A stretch of 64,000 bases of DNA from Hymenobacter polaris (lineage in GTDB: Bacteria; Bacteroidota; Bacteroidia; Cytophagales; Hymenobacteraceae): positions 1,178,001-1,242,000 of the forward strand of contig NZ_JABBGH010000002.1 in the NCBI RefSeq assembly GCF_012927305.1, given 5' to 3'. Under the pieces are notes generated by a model. The model was not told the DNA's origin. It was given only the letters and a program-made list of their open reading frames with translations, and ran no database searches. Each line of letters opens with the position of its first letter. The stretch's first letter is position 1. Positions 1 to 9,800 of this stretch are shown one piece after another. The position numbers and the translations under genes were made by a program.

Positions 1-91
1 AGCCGGCTACGCTGCTGTCGCCGCGGAAACCCTCGTTGGTGGCCGTAAACAGGGTTTGAATATCGAGTTCGGCTTGATTGAAGTAGTTCAT
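1..91 (-). CDS. Unidentified protein, N-terminal 30 codons only
   Basis: An open frame runs from an ATG at 91 off the left edge of the window and encodes about 30 residues beginning MNYFNQAELDIQTLF. I do not recognise the family from this fragment. It is divergent from the dehydratase gene starting at 195, so the 103 bases between them should hold both promoters. The continuous frame and the Gly/Ser/Ala-rich codon use typical of neighbours support it being real, but the rest lies outside the window. Confidence 0.5.
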   Translation of the reverse strand, partial: MNYFNQAELDIQTLFTATNEGFRGDSSVAG

Positions 92-182
92 AGGGACAAA
101 GTAAGCGGTGCGCTGGCTAACGCGGAAGCCGCCTGCGCGGTTGTGACCGCCGGGCGGCCCTAGGGAGTTAGGCGCTTGCCGC

Positions 183-190
183 TACTTTCG
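183..190 (+). promoter_or_regulatory. Bacteroidota -7-like box TACTTTCG
   Basis: TACTTTCG resembles the Bacteroidota -7 consensus TAnnTTTG and lies four bases before the ATG at 195. If used, transcription would start at or next to the start codon, giving a leaderless or nearly leaderless mRNA. A convincing -33 TTTG at the canonical spacing is not seen. Confidence 0.4.
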
Positions 191-194
191 CCCC

Positions 195-1175
195 ATGAAC
201 CTAGTGACCCTGGCCGACATCGAGCAGGCCCGCGAGCGGCTGCGCGGGCTGGCCCGCACCACCCCGCTGCTACCCTTTGAGCTATCCGAGCTGCCGGATG
301 AGCACGTGTACCTGAAGCCCGAAAGCCTGCAGCCCATTGGCTCATTTAAGATTAGGGGCGCCGGCAACCGCCTGGTGGCGCTGCTGCCCGCCGAGCGCGA
401 GCGCGGCGTGCTGGCCTACAGCAGCGGCAACCACGCGCAGGGCGTGGCCTATGCCGCCCGGCAGCTGGGGCTGCGCGCCACCATCGTGATGCCCACCACC
501 GCGCCCCAGGTGAAGATAGCCGCCACCCGCGCCCTAGGGGCCGAAGTGGTGCTCTACGACCCCGCTCACGAAAAGCGCGAGGCCGTGGCCGCCCGCCTGC
601 TGGCCGCCGCGCCCGCCCCCCCGGTGCTGGTGCCGCCCTTCGACGATGCCTACGTGATAGCCGGGCAGGGCACCGTGGGGCTGGAGATAGTGGAGGCCCT
701 GCCTACGGTAGAGCTGGTGCTGGCCCCGGTGGGCGGCGGTGGCCTGCTGGGCGGCATGGCCGCCGCCCTCAAGCTGCTGAAGCCCAGCGTAAAAGTCATT
801 GGCGTGGAGCCCGAGCTGGCCGCCGACGCCCAGGCCTCCTACCGCAGCGGGCAGGTGGTGGAATGGGCCGCTGCCGACACCGGCCGCACCTTGGCCGATG
901 GGGTACGCACGCTGTCGGTGAGCGAGCTGACCCTGGCCCACCTGCGCCAATACGCCGACGACATCGTGACCGTGAGCGAGGCCGAGCTGCGCGCCGCCGC
1001 CCGCCGCCTGCTGCTCGAAGCCCGTCTGGTAATCGAGCCCACCGCCGCCCTGCCGCTGGCGGCCCTGCTGCGCCACCGCGCCAGCCTGCCGCCCAGCCAG
1101 CACACCGTGCTGGTGCTCACCGGGGGCAACGCCGACCCGGCCACCCTGGTAGAGCTGCTGCACGGCGAAGGCTAG
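195..1175 (+). CDS. PLP-dependent threonine/serine dehydratase
   Basis: 326 residues of the fold-type II PLP enzyme family that deaminates L-threonine to 2-oxobutanoate and ammonia (or L-serine to pyruvate). The PLP lysine is Lys52 in SFKIRGA. The SSGNHAQGVA substrate loop and the glycine-rich phosphate cup VGGGGLLGG are present. The length matches the catabolic TdcB type: there is no C-terminal ACT-like regulatory domain as in biosynthetic IlvA, so feedback inhibition by isoleucine is not expected. Some family members act as serine racemases or 3-hydroxyaspartate dehydratases, so substrate is not settled. It is monocistronic, separated from the next gene by about 150 bases. Start chosen at the ATG right after a promoter-like box. 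Confidence 0.88.
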   Translation: MNLVTLADIEQARERLRGLARTTPLLPFELSELPDEHVYLKPESLQPIGSFKIRGAGNRLVALLPAERERGVLAYSSGNHAQGVAYAARQLGLRATIVMPTTAPQVKIAATRALGAEVVLYDPAHEKREAVAARLLAAAPAPPVLVPPFDDAYVIAGQGTVGLEIVEALPTVELVLAPVGGGGLLGGMAAALKLLKPSVKVIGVEPELAADAQASYRSGQVVEWAAADTGRTLADGVRTLSVSELTLAHLRQYADDIVTVSEAELRAAARRLLLEARLVIEPTAALPLAALLRHRASLPPSQHTVLVLTGGNADPATLVELLHGEG

Positions 1176-1324
1176 ACATTGGAGTATGGGCCAGGGCCTT
1201 CATCTTTGTGCCATCTTTTTCAGCGCCAACTCGCCCGGTTGGCCCTAGGCGCACCCCGGCAACCAAATACCCCGGCAGCAGTATTGCTAGCATCTTCCCC
1301 CCAATTTCCCCCAACCAAGCACCT

Positions 1325-2335
1325 ATGAAAATTATCGTTCCCATGGCGGGCATGGGCAAGCGCATGCGCCCCCACACGCTCACCGTTCCCAAGCCCCTGA
1401 TTCCGATTGCCGGCAAGCCCATTGTGCAGCGCCTCGTGGAGGATATTGCCCGCGTGTGCGGCGAGCCGGTGGATGAGGTGGCCTTCATCATCGGACGCTT
1501 TGGGTCGGCAGTGGAGAAAAGCCTGGTCGCCATTGCCGAATCGGTAGGAGCCAAGGGCTCGATTTATTACCAGGACGAGCCCCTAGGGACGGCCCACGCC
1601 ATTTTGGCCGCCAAGGACTCGCTGACCGGCCCGCTGGTAGTAGCCTTTGCCGATACGCTGTTCAAGGCTGATTTTAAGCTGGATAGCTCGGTGCCCGGCA
1701 CCATCTGGGTGCAGCGCGTAGACGACCCTAGGCCCTTTGGCGTGGTGAAACTCGACGACGCCGGTCAGATTACCGACTTCGTAGAAAAGCCCGAAACCTT
1801 TGTCTCGGACCTGGCCATTATCGGCATCTACTACTTCCAGGACGGCGCCTACCTGCGTGAGGAGCTGCAGTACCTGCTCGACAACGACATTAAGGACAAG
1901 GGCGAGTACCAGCTCACCAACGCCTTGGAAAACATGAAGAACAAGGGCACCATCTTCGTGCCCGGCCAGGTGACGGAGTGGCTCGACTGCGGCAATAAGG
2001 ACGCTACCGTATACACCAACCAGCGCTACCTGGAATACCTGCAGGAGCGCGGCGAAGAACTGGTATCGGCGTCGCTACGCATGGAGCATTCAGTCATTAT
2101 CGAGCCCGTGTACGTGGGCGAGGGTGTCACCATCACCAACTCGGTGGTGGGCCCGCACGTGAGCATCAGCGCCGGCGCGCGCATCACCGACTCGCGCATT
2201 AGTAACTCCATCGTGCAGGGCGCGGCCACGGTGAACAGCGCCAACATCGCCAACTCGATGGTGGGCAACAGCGCCATCGTGAACGGCCACCCGCAGGATT
2301 TGAGCCTGGGTGATTTTAACGTGCTCAAGGTGTGA
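1325..2335 (+). CDS. Sugar-1-phosphate nucleotidyltransferase (glucose-1-phosphate thymidylyltransferase-like)
   Basis: 336 residues. The N-terminal Rossmann-like nucleotidyltransferase domain starts with KIIVPMAGMGKRMRPHTL, the GxGxRxxPxT-type nucleotide loop with catalytic Arg, followed by PKPLIPIAGKPI. The C-terminal part, from about residue 240, is a hexapeptide left-handed beta-helix (VYVGEGVTI, VVGPHVSI, ARITDS). It should transfer NMP to a sugar 1-phosphate to make an NDP-sugar for envelope polysaccharide. The frame is open far upstream to 863, overlapping the dehydratase, but only residues from the ATG at 1325 look like the family, so that start is used. A strong terminator follows directly. 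Confidence 0.85.
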   Translation: MKIIVPMAGMGKRMRPHTLTVPKPLIPIAGKPIVQRLVEDIARVCGEPVDEVAFIIGRFGSAVEKSLVAIAESVGAKGSIYYQDEPLGTAHAILAAKDSLTGPLVVAFADTLFKADFKLDSSVPGTIWVQRVDDPRPFGVVKLDDAGQITDFVEKPETFVSDLAIIGIYYFQDGAYLREELQYLLDNDIKDKGEYQLTNALENMKNKGTIFVPGQVTEWLDCGNKDATVYTNQRYLEYLQERGEELVSASLRMEHSVIIEPVYVGEGVTITNSVVGPHVSISAGARITDSRISNSIVQGAATVNSANIANSMVGNSAIVNGHPQDLSLGDFNVLKV

Positions 2336-2365
2336 GCTGCCTAGCAGCTAGAGGTTTGTGATAAT

Positions 2366-2405
2366 AAAAGCGGCGCAGCTCTTGACGGAGCTGCGCCGCT
2401 TTTTT
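2366..2405 (+). terminator. Rho-independent terminator
   Basis: A near-perfect 16-bp stem (AAAAGCGGCGCAGCTC with its complement) around a 6-nt loop is followed by a T run. It lies 30 bases after the nucleotidyltransferase stop codon. The A/T tails on both sides make it potentially bidirectional. Confidence 0.9.
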
Positions 2406-2463
2406 AATGGCCTAGGGCAGTAGCTTTGCCTAGTAGTGCGCTTACTACTTTTCAACGCAGCGT

Positions 2464-4680
2464 ATGCGAGCATTTTACTTCTATTTACTAAGCTATTTGC
2501 TGGCGCTAAGTGCTTGGGCCCAAGCACCTACCAAGGTCTGGGACCGTACGCTGGGCGGCAGCAATGCCGATTTTCCCTATGCCATTGCCGCCACTACCGA
2601 CGGCGGGTCGGTTGTGGGCGGGTATTCTTATTCCGGGGCTTCGGGCGATAAAACCCAGGATATTAATGGCAATAATGACTATTGGGTTGTTAAGCTCGAT
2701 GCCAGCGGGAAGAAGCAGTGGGACAAAACCTACGGCGGCAACGATTACGACGTGCTGCGCAGCTTGCAGCAGACGAAAGATGGCGGCTATATCCTAGGGG
2801 GCTTCGCGTATTCGTCCCGGTCGGGCAGCGTGTCGGAAGCTAGCAAGGGCGGGGCCGATTACTGGATTGTTAAACTCGACGCCAACGGAAACAAGCAGTG
2901 GGACCGGCGCATAGGCGGCAACGACCACGACTTACTATACGCCCTGCAACAAACTGCCGATGGGGGCTACATTTTAGGGGGCTCTTCCTTTTCGAAAATA
3001 TCGGGCGATAAAAGCGCTAACCCTTATGGCTTTAGCGGAGCCGATGGCTGGGTGGTGAAGCTCGACGCCAATGGCCGCAAGGAGTGGGACCGCACCCTAG
3101 GGGGCACCAACGCCGACGAGCTGCGGAGCATCGAGCAAACCGCCGACGGCGGCTACCTGGCGGGTTTCTCCACTGCCTCGCCCGTATCGGGCGACAAAAC
3201 TAAGCCCAGCAAAGGCGGCTACCTCGACTACTGGGTGGTGAAGCTCGACGCCCAGGGCCAGGTGCAGTGGGACCAGGTAGTAGGGGGACCGGGGCTGGAC
3301 TACTTCGTGACGGCCCACCAAACGCGCGACGGGGGTTACATTCTGGGCGGGCACACCGACTCGGAGGTGGGGGGCGATAAAACCCAGCCCAACCGCGGGG
3401 GCATCGACTACTGGGTGGTGAAGCTTGATGCCCAGGGCCAGCGCCAGTGGGACCAGCGGGTGGGCACGACCGTGGGCGATACCCTAGGGGGCCTGTGCCA
3501 AACCAGCGACGGCGGCTACCTACTGGGAGGCAAAACCAGGGGTGGTATTGGGGGCGATAAAACCCAGGCCCGCCGCGGAGGCTACGACTACTGGGTGGTG
3601 AAGCTCGACGCCAGTGGTAAGCAGCAGTGGGATGGTGCTTTTGGCGGCACGGGCAGCGAGGAATTGGTGAGCTTGCAGCAGCTAGCCGACGGCAATTACC
3701 TGCTGGCCGGCGCTTCCTACTCGGGGGCGGGCGCTGACAAAAGCGAGGCCTCACGTGGAAATGCGGACTACTGGGTGGTAAAAATTACGAGTGGCGCGCA
3801 GCTAGCCATCCAGGGCGAGCAGGTGCTGTGCCCAGGCGGCGCGGTAGTGCTGACGGCCGTGCCCATCCCGGCGGCGGCTACCTACCAGTGGAGCACCGGC
3901 GCCACTACGCCCACCTTACGCGTCACGCAGCCCGGTACCTATAGCGTGGTAGTCACCTTTGCCGATGGGCAAACCCGCACGGCCCAGCACCAGGTAACGG
4001 CCTTCGCCGCCAGCCTCACCATTGCGGGCGACTCGGTGCTGTGCGCCGCCGGAACGCCGCTGACGCTGGCCGCTACCACCACCGGAGCGAGCGCCTACCA
4101 GTGGAGCACGGGGACTACTACCCCCACCATCGCCGTCAGCCAGCCCGGACTCTATACGGTAGTTGCCACCTACCCAAGCGGCTGCACCGCCCAGGCCCGG
4201 CTACGGGTGCTGGCCTCGCCGGTGCTGCCGGCCTTCTCGCTCGGGGCCGATACTACCCTCTGCGAAGGGGCGCAGCTGCTGCTGCGAGCCCCTACGCTGC
4301 GCGGCGTCACGTACCGCTGGTCCGACGGGTCGGCGGGCGCTACGCTGGCCGTGCAGCAAGCCGGGAGCTACAGCCTGACCGTAGCCAGCGCTTGCACCAG
4401 CCAAACGGCCACCCGGCGCATCGCCACTAAGTCGTGCCTGCTGCTGCCAAACATTATCACGCCCAATGGCGACGGACTCAACGACCGTTTCCGCGTGGCG
4501 GGGCTCGTTGGCACGGGCTGGCAGCTACTGGTGTATAACCGGTGGGGCCAGCAGGTGTACCAGGCGGCTGATTACCGCCACGAATGGGGCGAGCAGGCCG
4601 CGCCCGGCCTCTATTACTACCACCTGCGCCAGGCCACCACTAACACGGCCTACCAAGGCTGGGTAGAAGTGCGGCCTTAG
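2464..4680 (+). CDS. Secreted repeat protein with gliding-motility C-terminal (type IX secretion) domain
   Basis: 738 residues. Residues 1-20 form a signal peptide (hydrophobic core, then AWAQA). Residues about 25-440 hold seven repeats of roughly 60 residues, each built on DYWVVKLDASG, QWD, GG and DGGYILGG, likely blades of a beta-propeller. Residues about 445-650 contain three Ig-like modules sharing YQWSTG and PGTYSVVV. The C-terminus (LPNIITPNGDGLNDRF ... YNRWGQQVY ... GLYYYHL) is the CHU_C/TIGR04131 domain, associated with type IX secretion in Bacteroidota. The protein is therefore probably exported through the outer membrane and surface-attached or released. Its ligand is unknown. No other T9SS gene lies in the window, but a decayed relative of this C-terminal domain lies at 50.0 kb. 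Confidence 0.85.
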   Translation: MRAFYFYLLSYLLALSAWAQAPTKVWDRTLGGSNADFPYAIAATTDGGSVVGGYSYSGASGDKTQDINGNNDYWVVKLDASGKKQWDKTYGGNDYDVLRSLQQTKDGGYILGGFAYSSRSGSVSEASKGGADYWIVKLDANGNKQWDRRIGGNDHDLLYALQQTADGGYILGGSSFSKISGDKSANPYGFSGADGWVVKLDANGRKEWDRTLGGTNADELRSIEQTADGGYLAGFSTASPVSGDKTKPSKGGYLDYWVVKLDAQGQVQWDQVVGGPGLDYFVTAHQTRDGGYILGGHTDSEVGGDKTQPNRGGIDYWVVKLDAQGQRQWDQRVGTTVGDTLGGLCQTSDGGYLLGGKTRGGIGGDKTQARRGGYDYWVVKLDASGKQQWDGAFGGTGSEELVSLQQLADGNYLLAGASYSGAGADKSEASRGNADYWVVKITSGAQLAIQGEQVLCPGGAVVLTAVPIPAAATYQWSTGATTPTLRVTQPGTYSVVVTFADGQTRTAQHQVTAFAASLTIAGDSVLCAAGTPLTLAATTTGASAYQWSTGTTTPTIAVSQPGLYTVVATYPSGCTAQARLRVLASPVLPAFSLGADTTLCEGAQLLLRAPTLRGVTYRWSDGSAGATLAVQQAGSYSLTVASACTSQTATRRIATKSCLLLPNIITPNGDGLNDRFRVAGLVGTGWQLLVYNRWGQQVYQAADYRHEWGEQAAPGLYYYHLRQATTNTAYQGWVEVRP
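2560..3790 (+). repeat. Coding tandem repeat, about 180-bp period, seven units
   Basis: The codons for D(Y/G)W(V/I)VK recur near 2677, 2857, 3044, 3227, 3407, 3587 and 3767, a spacing of 180-187 bases. The middle units (3227, 3407, 3587) are nearly identical at DNA level, which suggests recent duplication or gene conversion within the gene. Confidence 0.85.
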
Positions 4681-4836
4681 CTTTGCGCCGCGCCATAGCT
4701 GAAGCGGGCTGATGCCGCGCATACAGGCGAGTAGTGAACCAAACTCCCCAAAAAAAGGTGCTTAAAAATAAGTCGACGACTTTATTGGTTATACGTCTTT
4801 ATATTCATGTGCCGGCCCCCTAGTCGGCAAGCTGCT

Positions 4837-6642
4837 ATGCGTAAGGTACTATTTGGGGTCTGGATACTTTTGTCGGCCACGGCCGGCTGGGCCCAAACGG
4901 CCGGGCGGCCCGATTCGGTCAGCGGGCAGCGCAAGCCCGTGAAACTGAGCCGTAAGGAGCGGCGCGAGCTAGCCCAGAAAGTGGCCTACGACGCCAAGAA
5001 AACAGCCGCCGCCGTGCTCTCGCCCAAGGAGCGCGAGCTGGCCGAGGCGCTGTACGTGGACGGGGTGAAGTACGTCATCTTGGAAGACTACACCAAGGCC
5101 TTGGAGCGCCTGCTGCGCGCCTATACCCTGATGCCCGACAACGCGGCCGTGAACTACAAGCTGGCCGAGGCTAACCTGCTGAGCGGCAACCTGCGCGACG
5201 CTACCAACTACGCCGAGGCCGCTGTGCACCTCGACGCCAGAAACCCTTACTACTACCTGCTGCTGGCCCAGGCCCAAGCCAGCCAGAAGCAGTACGACGC
5301 CGCTACCGCCACCTACGCTAGCCTAGTGCAGCAAGTGCCCAACTCGGGCAGCTACTTGTTTCAGCTGGCCGACCTCTACATTGCCCAAAATAAGCTGCCC
5401 GAGGCGCTGACTACCCTCGACAAGGCCCAGGCGCAGTTTGGGGCGCTCGACGAGATTTCGTTTAAGAAGCAGCAGATATACCTGCGCCAAAACAACCTGC
5501 CCCTAGCCCTAAAAGAGGGCGAAAACTTGATTGCCTCGAACCCCACCGAGCCGCGCTACGTGCTGGCCCAGGCCGAGATGTACGCCGCCAACAATCGCCT
5601 GCCCGACGCTCAGCGCGCCGCCGAGCAGGCCCTGCGCCTCGACCCGCAGTCGCCCCAGGCCCACCTGGTGCTGGCCGACATCTACCGCCAGCAGAAGCAG
5701 CAGCCCGAAATGGAGAAGCACCTGCGCCTGGCCCTCGAAAACCCCTCGCTGGATGTGGACCAGGCCATGCGCATTCTGGTGGGCTACCTCAAGCAGCTGC
5801 CCGACCCCAAGGTGACGCCGCTGGCCCTCGACCTGGCCGCCGTTACCGTGCGCAGCCACCCCCAAGAGGCGAAGGCCTACAGCATGGCGGGCGACATTCA
5901 GGCCACGGCCGGCAAGCGGCGCGAGGCCCGCGACAGCTACCTGCACGCCCTGCGCTACGACAAAAGTAAGTACCAGCTCTGGCAGCAGCTGGCCGTGCTC
6001 GACGCCGAGCTGAACCAGCCCGACTCGCTGGTGCGCCACACCGACCAGGCCCTAGAAGTGTTTCCCAATCAGGCGCCGCTGTGGTTTTTCAACGGCGTGG
6101 GCTACTCGCTGAAGCACCAACCGCAGCGGGCGGTGCAGGCCCTCGAGCACGGCCGCCGCCTGGCCGCCGGCAGCACCGACCAGCAAAGCCAGTTCGACGC
6201 GCAGCTCGGTGATGTGTACAACGAGCTGAAGGATTACGCCAAGTCGGACGCGGCCTACGACGCCGCCCTGGCCGCCGACCCCACCAACTACGGCGTGCTG
6301 AATAACTATAGCTACTACCTGAGCCTGCGCGGCGAGAAGCTGGACAAGGCCAAAGAAATGTCGGGCCGCACAGTGGCTAAGTTTCCCGACAACGACACCT
6401 ACCTCGATACCTACGCCTGGATTCTGTACAAGCAGAAAAACTACGCCGGCGCCAAGGAAAACCTGGAGCACGCCCTCAAAACCACCAAGGACCCGAGCAT
6501 TTTGGAGCACTACGGCGACGTGCTCTGGCAGCTGGGCGAGCACAGCGGCGCGGTAGCTGCCTGGCAGCGCGCCCGCAAGGCCGGCCCCGGCACCTCGCCG
6601 CTGCTCGACCGCAAAATCCGGGAGCAGAAGCTGGTGGAGTAG
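4837..6642 (+). CDS. Secreted tetratricopeptide-repeat protein
   Basis: 601 residues beginning with a signal peptide (MRKVLFGVWILLSATAGWAQT). The rest is almost entirely TPR helices, recognisable from recurring A-x-x-x-Y/L-x-x-A/L-x-P spacing such as NAAVNYKLAEANLLSGN and SPQAHLVLADIYRQQKQ, with about a dozen motifs to the C-terminus. It is presumably a periplasmic or outer-membrane-associated scaffold. The upstream in-frame ATG at 4807 would add ten residues in front of the signal peptide, so 4837 is preferred. No CCTAGG site occurs in this gene, unlike most neighbours. The function is not further predictable. Confidence 0.8.
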   Translation: MRKVLFGVWILLSATAGWAQTAGRPDSVSGQRKPVKLSRKERRELAQKVAYDAKKTAAAVLSPKERELAEALYVDGVKYVILEDYTKALERLLRAYTLMPDNAAVNYKLAEANLLSGNLRDATNYAEAAVHLDARNPYYYLLLAQAQASQKQYDAATATYASLVQQVPNSGSYLFQLADLYIAQNKLPEALTTLDKAQAQFGALDEISFKKQQIYLRQNNLPLALKEGENLIASNPTEPRYVLAQAEMYAANNRLPDAQRAAEQALRLDPQSPQAHLVLADIYRQQKQQPEMEKHLRLALENPSLDVDQAMRILVGYLKQLPDPKVTPLALDLAAVTVRSHPQEAKAYSMAGDIQATAGKRREARDSYLHALRYDKSKYQLWQQLAVLDAELNQPDSLVRHTDQALEVFPNQAPLWFFNGVGYSLKHQPQRAVQALEHGRRLAAGSTDQQSQFDAQLGDVYNELKDYAKSDAAYDAALAADPTNYGVLNNYSYYLSLRGEKLDKAKEMSGRTVAKFPDNDTYLDTYAWILYKQKNYAGAKENLEHALKTTKDPSILEHYGDVLWQLGEHSGAVAAWQRARKAGPGTSPLLDRKIREQKLVE

Positions 6643-6663
6643 GGGTCCTGAGAGAAAAAAGAT

Positions 6664-6756
6664 GGTTATGCTCATCTGGCGTCCGCTTGTCGAAGCATCT
6701 CTACCGAACGATACCCTAGGGGCGTGGTAGAGATGCTTCGGCAAGCTCAGCATGAC
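6664..6756. repeat. REP-like inverted repeat, family 1, copy 1 (degenerate left arm)
   Basis: The arms share TTGTCGAAGCATCTCTACC on the left and its inverted form GGTAGAGATGCTTCGGCAAGCTCAGCATGA on the right, around a loop containing CCCTAGGGG. The left arm is degraded at its outer end (TTATGCTCATC instead of CATGCTGAGC). It lies between the TPR gene and the GH92 gene. Confidence 0.8.
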
Positions 6757-6868
6757 GTTCTGGAAAGATTCTTAGCAGCACTCAAATGCGCTTTTGGACA
6801 GGCGGCCCTAGGCACTCCGCTCGCAGTTTTGCTAGTAGCTTGCGGCCCCTCCTTTTCCCACTCCGCGC

Positions 6869-9800
6869 ATGATATCCAGGCTGTTGCTGCTGCTGGCATT
6901 TGGTATGAGTACCCTAGGGCTTCGGGCCCAGGCCCCGCCGAATACAATTATCTGGCAGGTAGGCGCGGCCGACCGCTCGGGCGCCGAGTTTGCCCTGGCG
7001 CCGGCGGGGTTCCGGCAGTTCGTGGGGCATGATTTCGGCTACGAGGACAAGCTGTACGTGGTGGGCTTCTCGCAGCCGAAACGCGACTTTCCCTACGTGC
7101 TGCCCGGCCCGGCCGATACCTGGGGCGGCACCTGGGGCACGGCCGGCTGGCGCACCAACCAGGTGGCCCTAGGGTTCGCGCTGGGCACCGAGCCGGCGGC
7201 TAGCGGCTACCACCTGCAGGTGCGGCTGGCCGACTACGCCAAGAAGTTTCTGCCGCTGCTCAAAGTCAGCATCAATGACCAGGACGTGAAGGTGCAGCTG
7301 ACCGCGCCCGGCCACGACCGGCGCCGGCAGCCCCGGCCCAGCCTGCAAGAAATACCCGTGGACACGGCCAGCCTCGTCGGCAACCTGACCAGTGCCACGC
7401 CCTACGTGCTGGATATTCCGGTGGCGAAGGGCGTGTTGCGGCGGGGCGGCAATAAGGTGGTTATCACGGTGCTGGAAGGCTCCTGGGTGCTCTTTGACCA
7501 GGTGCGACTGGTGGGGCCTAGGGGCGCGGCCGTAGCGCCGCCCGGCCCGGCGCTGGTGCAACGCGTGCAGCCCACGGCCTACGAGCTGGCCGCCCAGGGC
7601 CGGCGCTGGCAGCCGCTGCTGGTGGCCGTGCACCACCTCAGCGGCCGTCCCACGCTGCAAGTGCAACTCGACGGTCGCCCCATTTTCAGCGAGGCCGTGG
7701 AGCAGGGCGACTACGAGTTTGAGGCGCCGATGCCGGCCGTGGCCGCCGCCCGCACCAGCCGCTACCAGGTGCTGCTGGACGGCCGCGTGGTGCAAGCCGG
7801 CACCGTGCGCCGCGCCGCGCAGCCCCTGCAAACGCCCGCCGACTACGTAGATACGCGCCTCGGAACGGCGCACTCGCGCTGGATGATAGCGCCCGGCCCC
7901 TGGATGCCCTTCAGCATGGTGAAGCTGAGCCCCGACAACCAAAATAGCGGCTGGCAGGCCGGCTACCAGCCTAGCTACGAGAGCGTGGGCACGTTCAGCC
8001 ACCTCCACGAGTGGACCATGGCGGGCCTCGGGGTGTTCGCCACCAACGGGCCGCTCAAAACCAGCATCGGCGACGAGCTGCAACCCGGCTCGGGCTACCG
8101 CTCGCGCATCGACAAAAAGACCGAAGCCGCGCCCATCGGCTACTACAAGGTGCAGCTGGCCGACTACGACATCCGGGCCGAGTTGACGGCCACCACCCGC
8201 GGCGGGCTGGAGCGGTTCACGTTCCCGAAGGGCCGCGACAGCGCCCGCGTGCTGCTCGACTTGCACATTCCGGCCGAGTACGACTACCAGCTCAAAAACG
8301 TCAAGTTCAAGAAAATCAGCCCCTACCGGCTAGAGGGCGTGGTGCACCAGTTTTCGCCCGGCGTGTGGAGCCACGACGCCGACCAGGACTACACCCTGCA
8401 CGTAGTGGTGGAATTCGACCAGCCCATGCGCCGCCTGGGCACCTGGCTGAACGGCCGCGCGCGCTACGGCGCCGACTCGCTGGTGGCGCTGGATGCCCAG
8501 GACGCGGGCCTGTTTGCCGAGTTCGACGCGCAGCGGCAGCCGGTGGTGCAGGTGCGCACCGGCCTCTCGCTGGTGAGCCTGGCCGGCGCCCGCCAAAACC
8601 TAGAAACCGAGCTGACCAAGCCCTTCGGCTGGAACTTCGAGGCCGTGCGCCAAAACCAGCGCCGCACCTGGAACGAGCTGCTGGGCCGCGTGCGCATCAC
8701 GACGACCAACCGGCTCGAAAAAATGCGCTTCTACAACGCGCTCTACCGCTCGGTGTGCAGCCGCAACACCTGGAGCGACCTCAGCGGCGAGTGGCGCGGC
8801 ACCGATGGCGCCGTGCACCGCCTGCCCCGGCCGGGCGATGTGGCCCTAGGATGCGACGCGTTCTGGAACACCTTCTGGAACCTCAACCAGGTCTGGAACC
8901 TGGTGCTGCCCGAGTGGAGCAGCCGCTGGGTGAACTCGGAATTAGCGATGTACGACGCCTATGGTTGGCTGGCCAAGGGCCCCGCCGGCCTGAACTACGT
9001 GCCCGTGATGGTGGCCGAGCACGAAATACCGCTGCTGGTGTCGGCCTACCAGATGGGCATCCGCGACTTCGACGCGCCCAAGGTGCTGGCCGCCGCCGTG
9101 AAGATGCAAACCACGCCGGCCCAGAAAGTCTACAGCGGTTTCGCCGGCAACCGCGACCTGGTGGCCTACCAGCAGCACGGCTACGTGCCCGCCGACCAGG
9201 GCCGCTTCTCGAACTCCATGGAGTACTCGTTTGACGACTGGACGGTGGGGCAGCTGGCGCGGGCCCTAGGGCACCCGGCCGAGTACGCCACCTTCAACGC
9301 CCGCGGCGCGTGGTGGCAGCACGCCATCGACAGCGCCGGCTTCTGCCACCTCAAGAACAGCGATGGGCGCTGGACCAAAAACTTCGACCCCTTCCGCAGC
9401 GGCGCCAACGAGGAATATGTGGAGGGCAACGCATGGCAGCTTACCTTCTTCGTGCCGCAGGATGTGCCCGCGCTGGTGCGCAAAGTGGGTCAAAAAACCT
9501 TCGTGGACCGCCTCGATTGGGGCTTCCGGGCCAGCGAGCCCTGGCGCTACAACGGCATGAACGACCAGTACTGGAACTACCCCGTGGTGCAGGGCAACCA
9601 GCAGTCCATGCACTTCGCCTTCCTCTTCAACTGGGCCGGCCAGCCCTGGCTGACGCAAAAGTGGAGCCGCTCGATACTGGACCGCTACTACGGCTACGGC
9701 GTGGGCAACGCCTACCTTGGCGACGAGGACCAGGGCCAGATGAGCGCCTGGCTGGTGATGGCGGCCCTAGGGCTGTTCCAAACCGACGGCGGCACCAGCG

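Noticed and set aside
863..1324. N-terminal extension of the nucleotidyltransferase overlapping the dehydratase
   Set aside because: The extra 154 residues are Arg/Pro-rich out-of-frame translation of the dehydratase gene. Family similarity starts at ATG 1325.
7169..8266. A 365-codon minus-strand frame inside the GH92 gene
   Set aside because: Residue composition (Gly/Val/Gln/His) is typical of antisense shadows in high-GC DNA, and it lies wholly inside a convincing glycosidase gene. Similar shadows opposite the efflux, heme oxygenase and phytochrome genes were dropped for the same reason.
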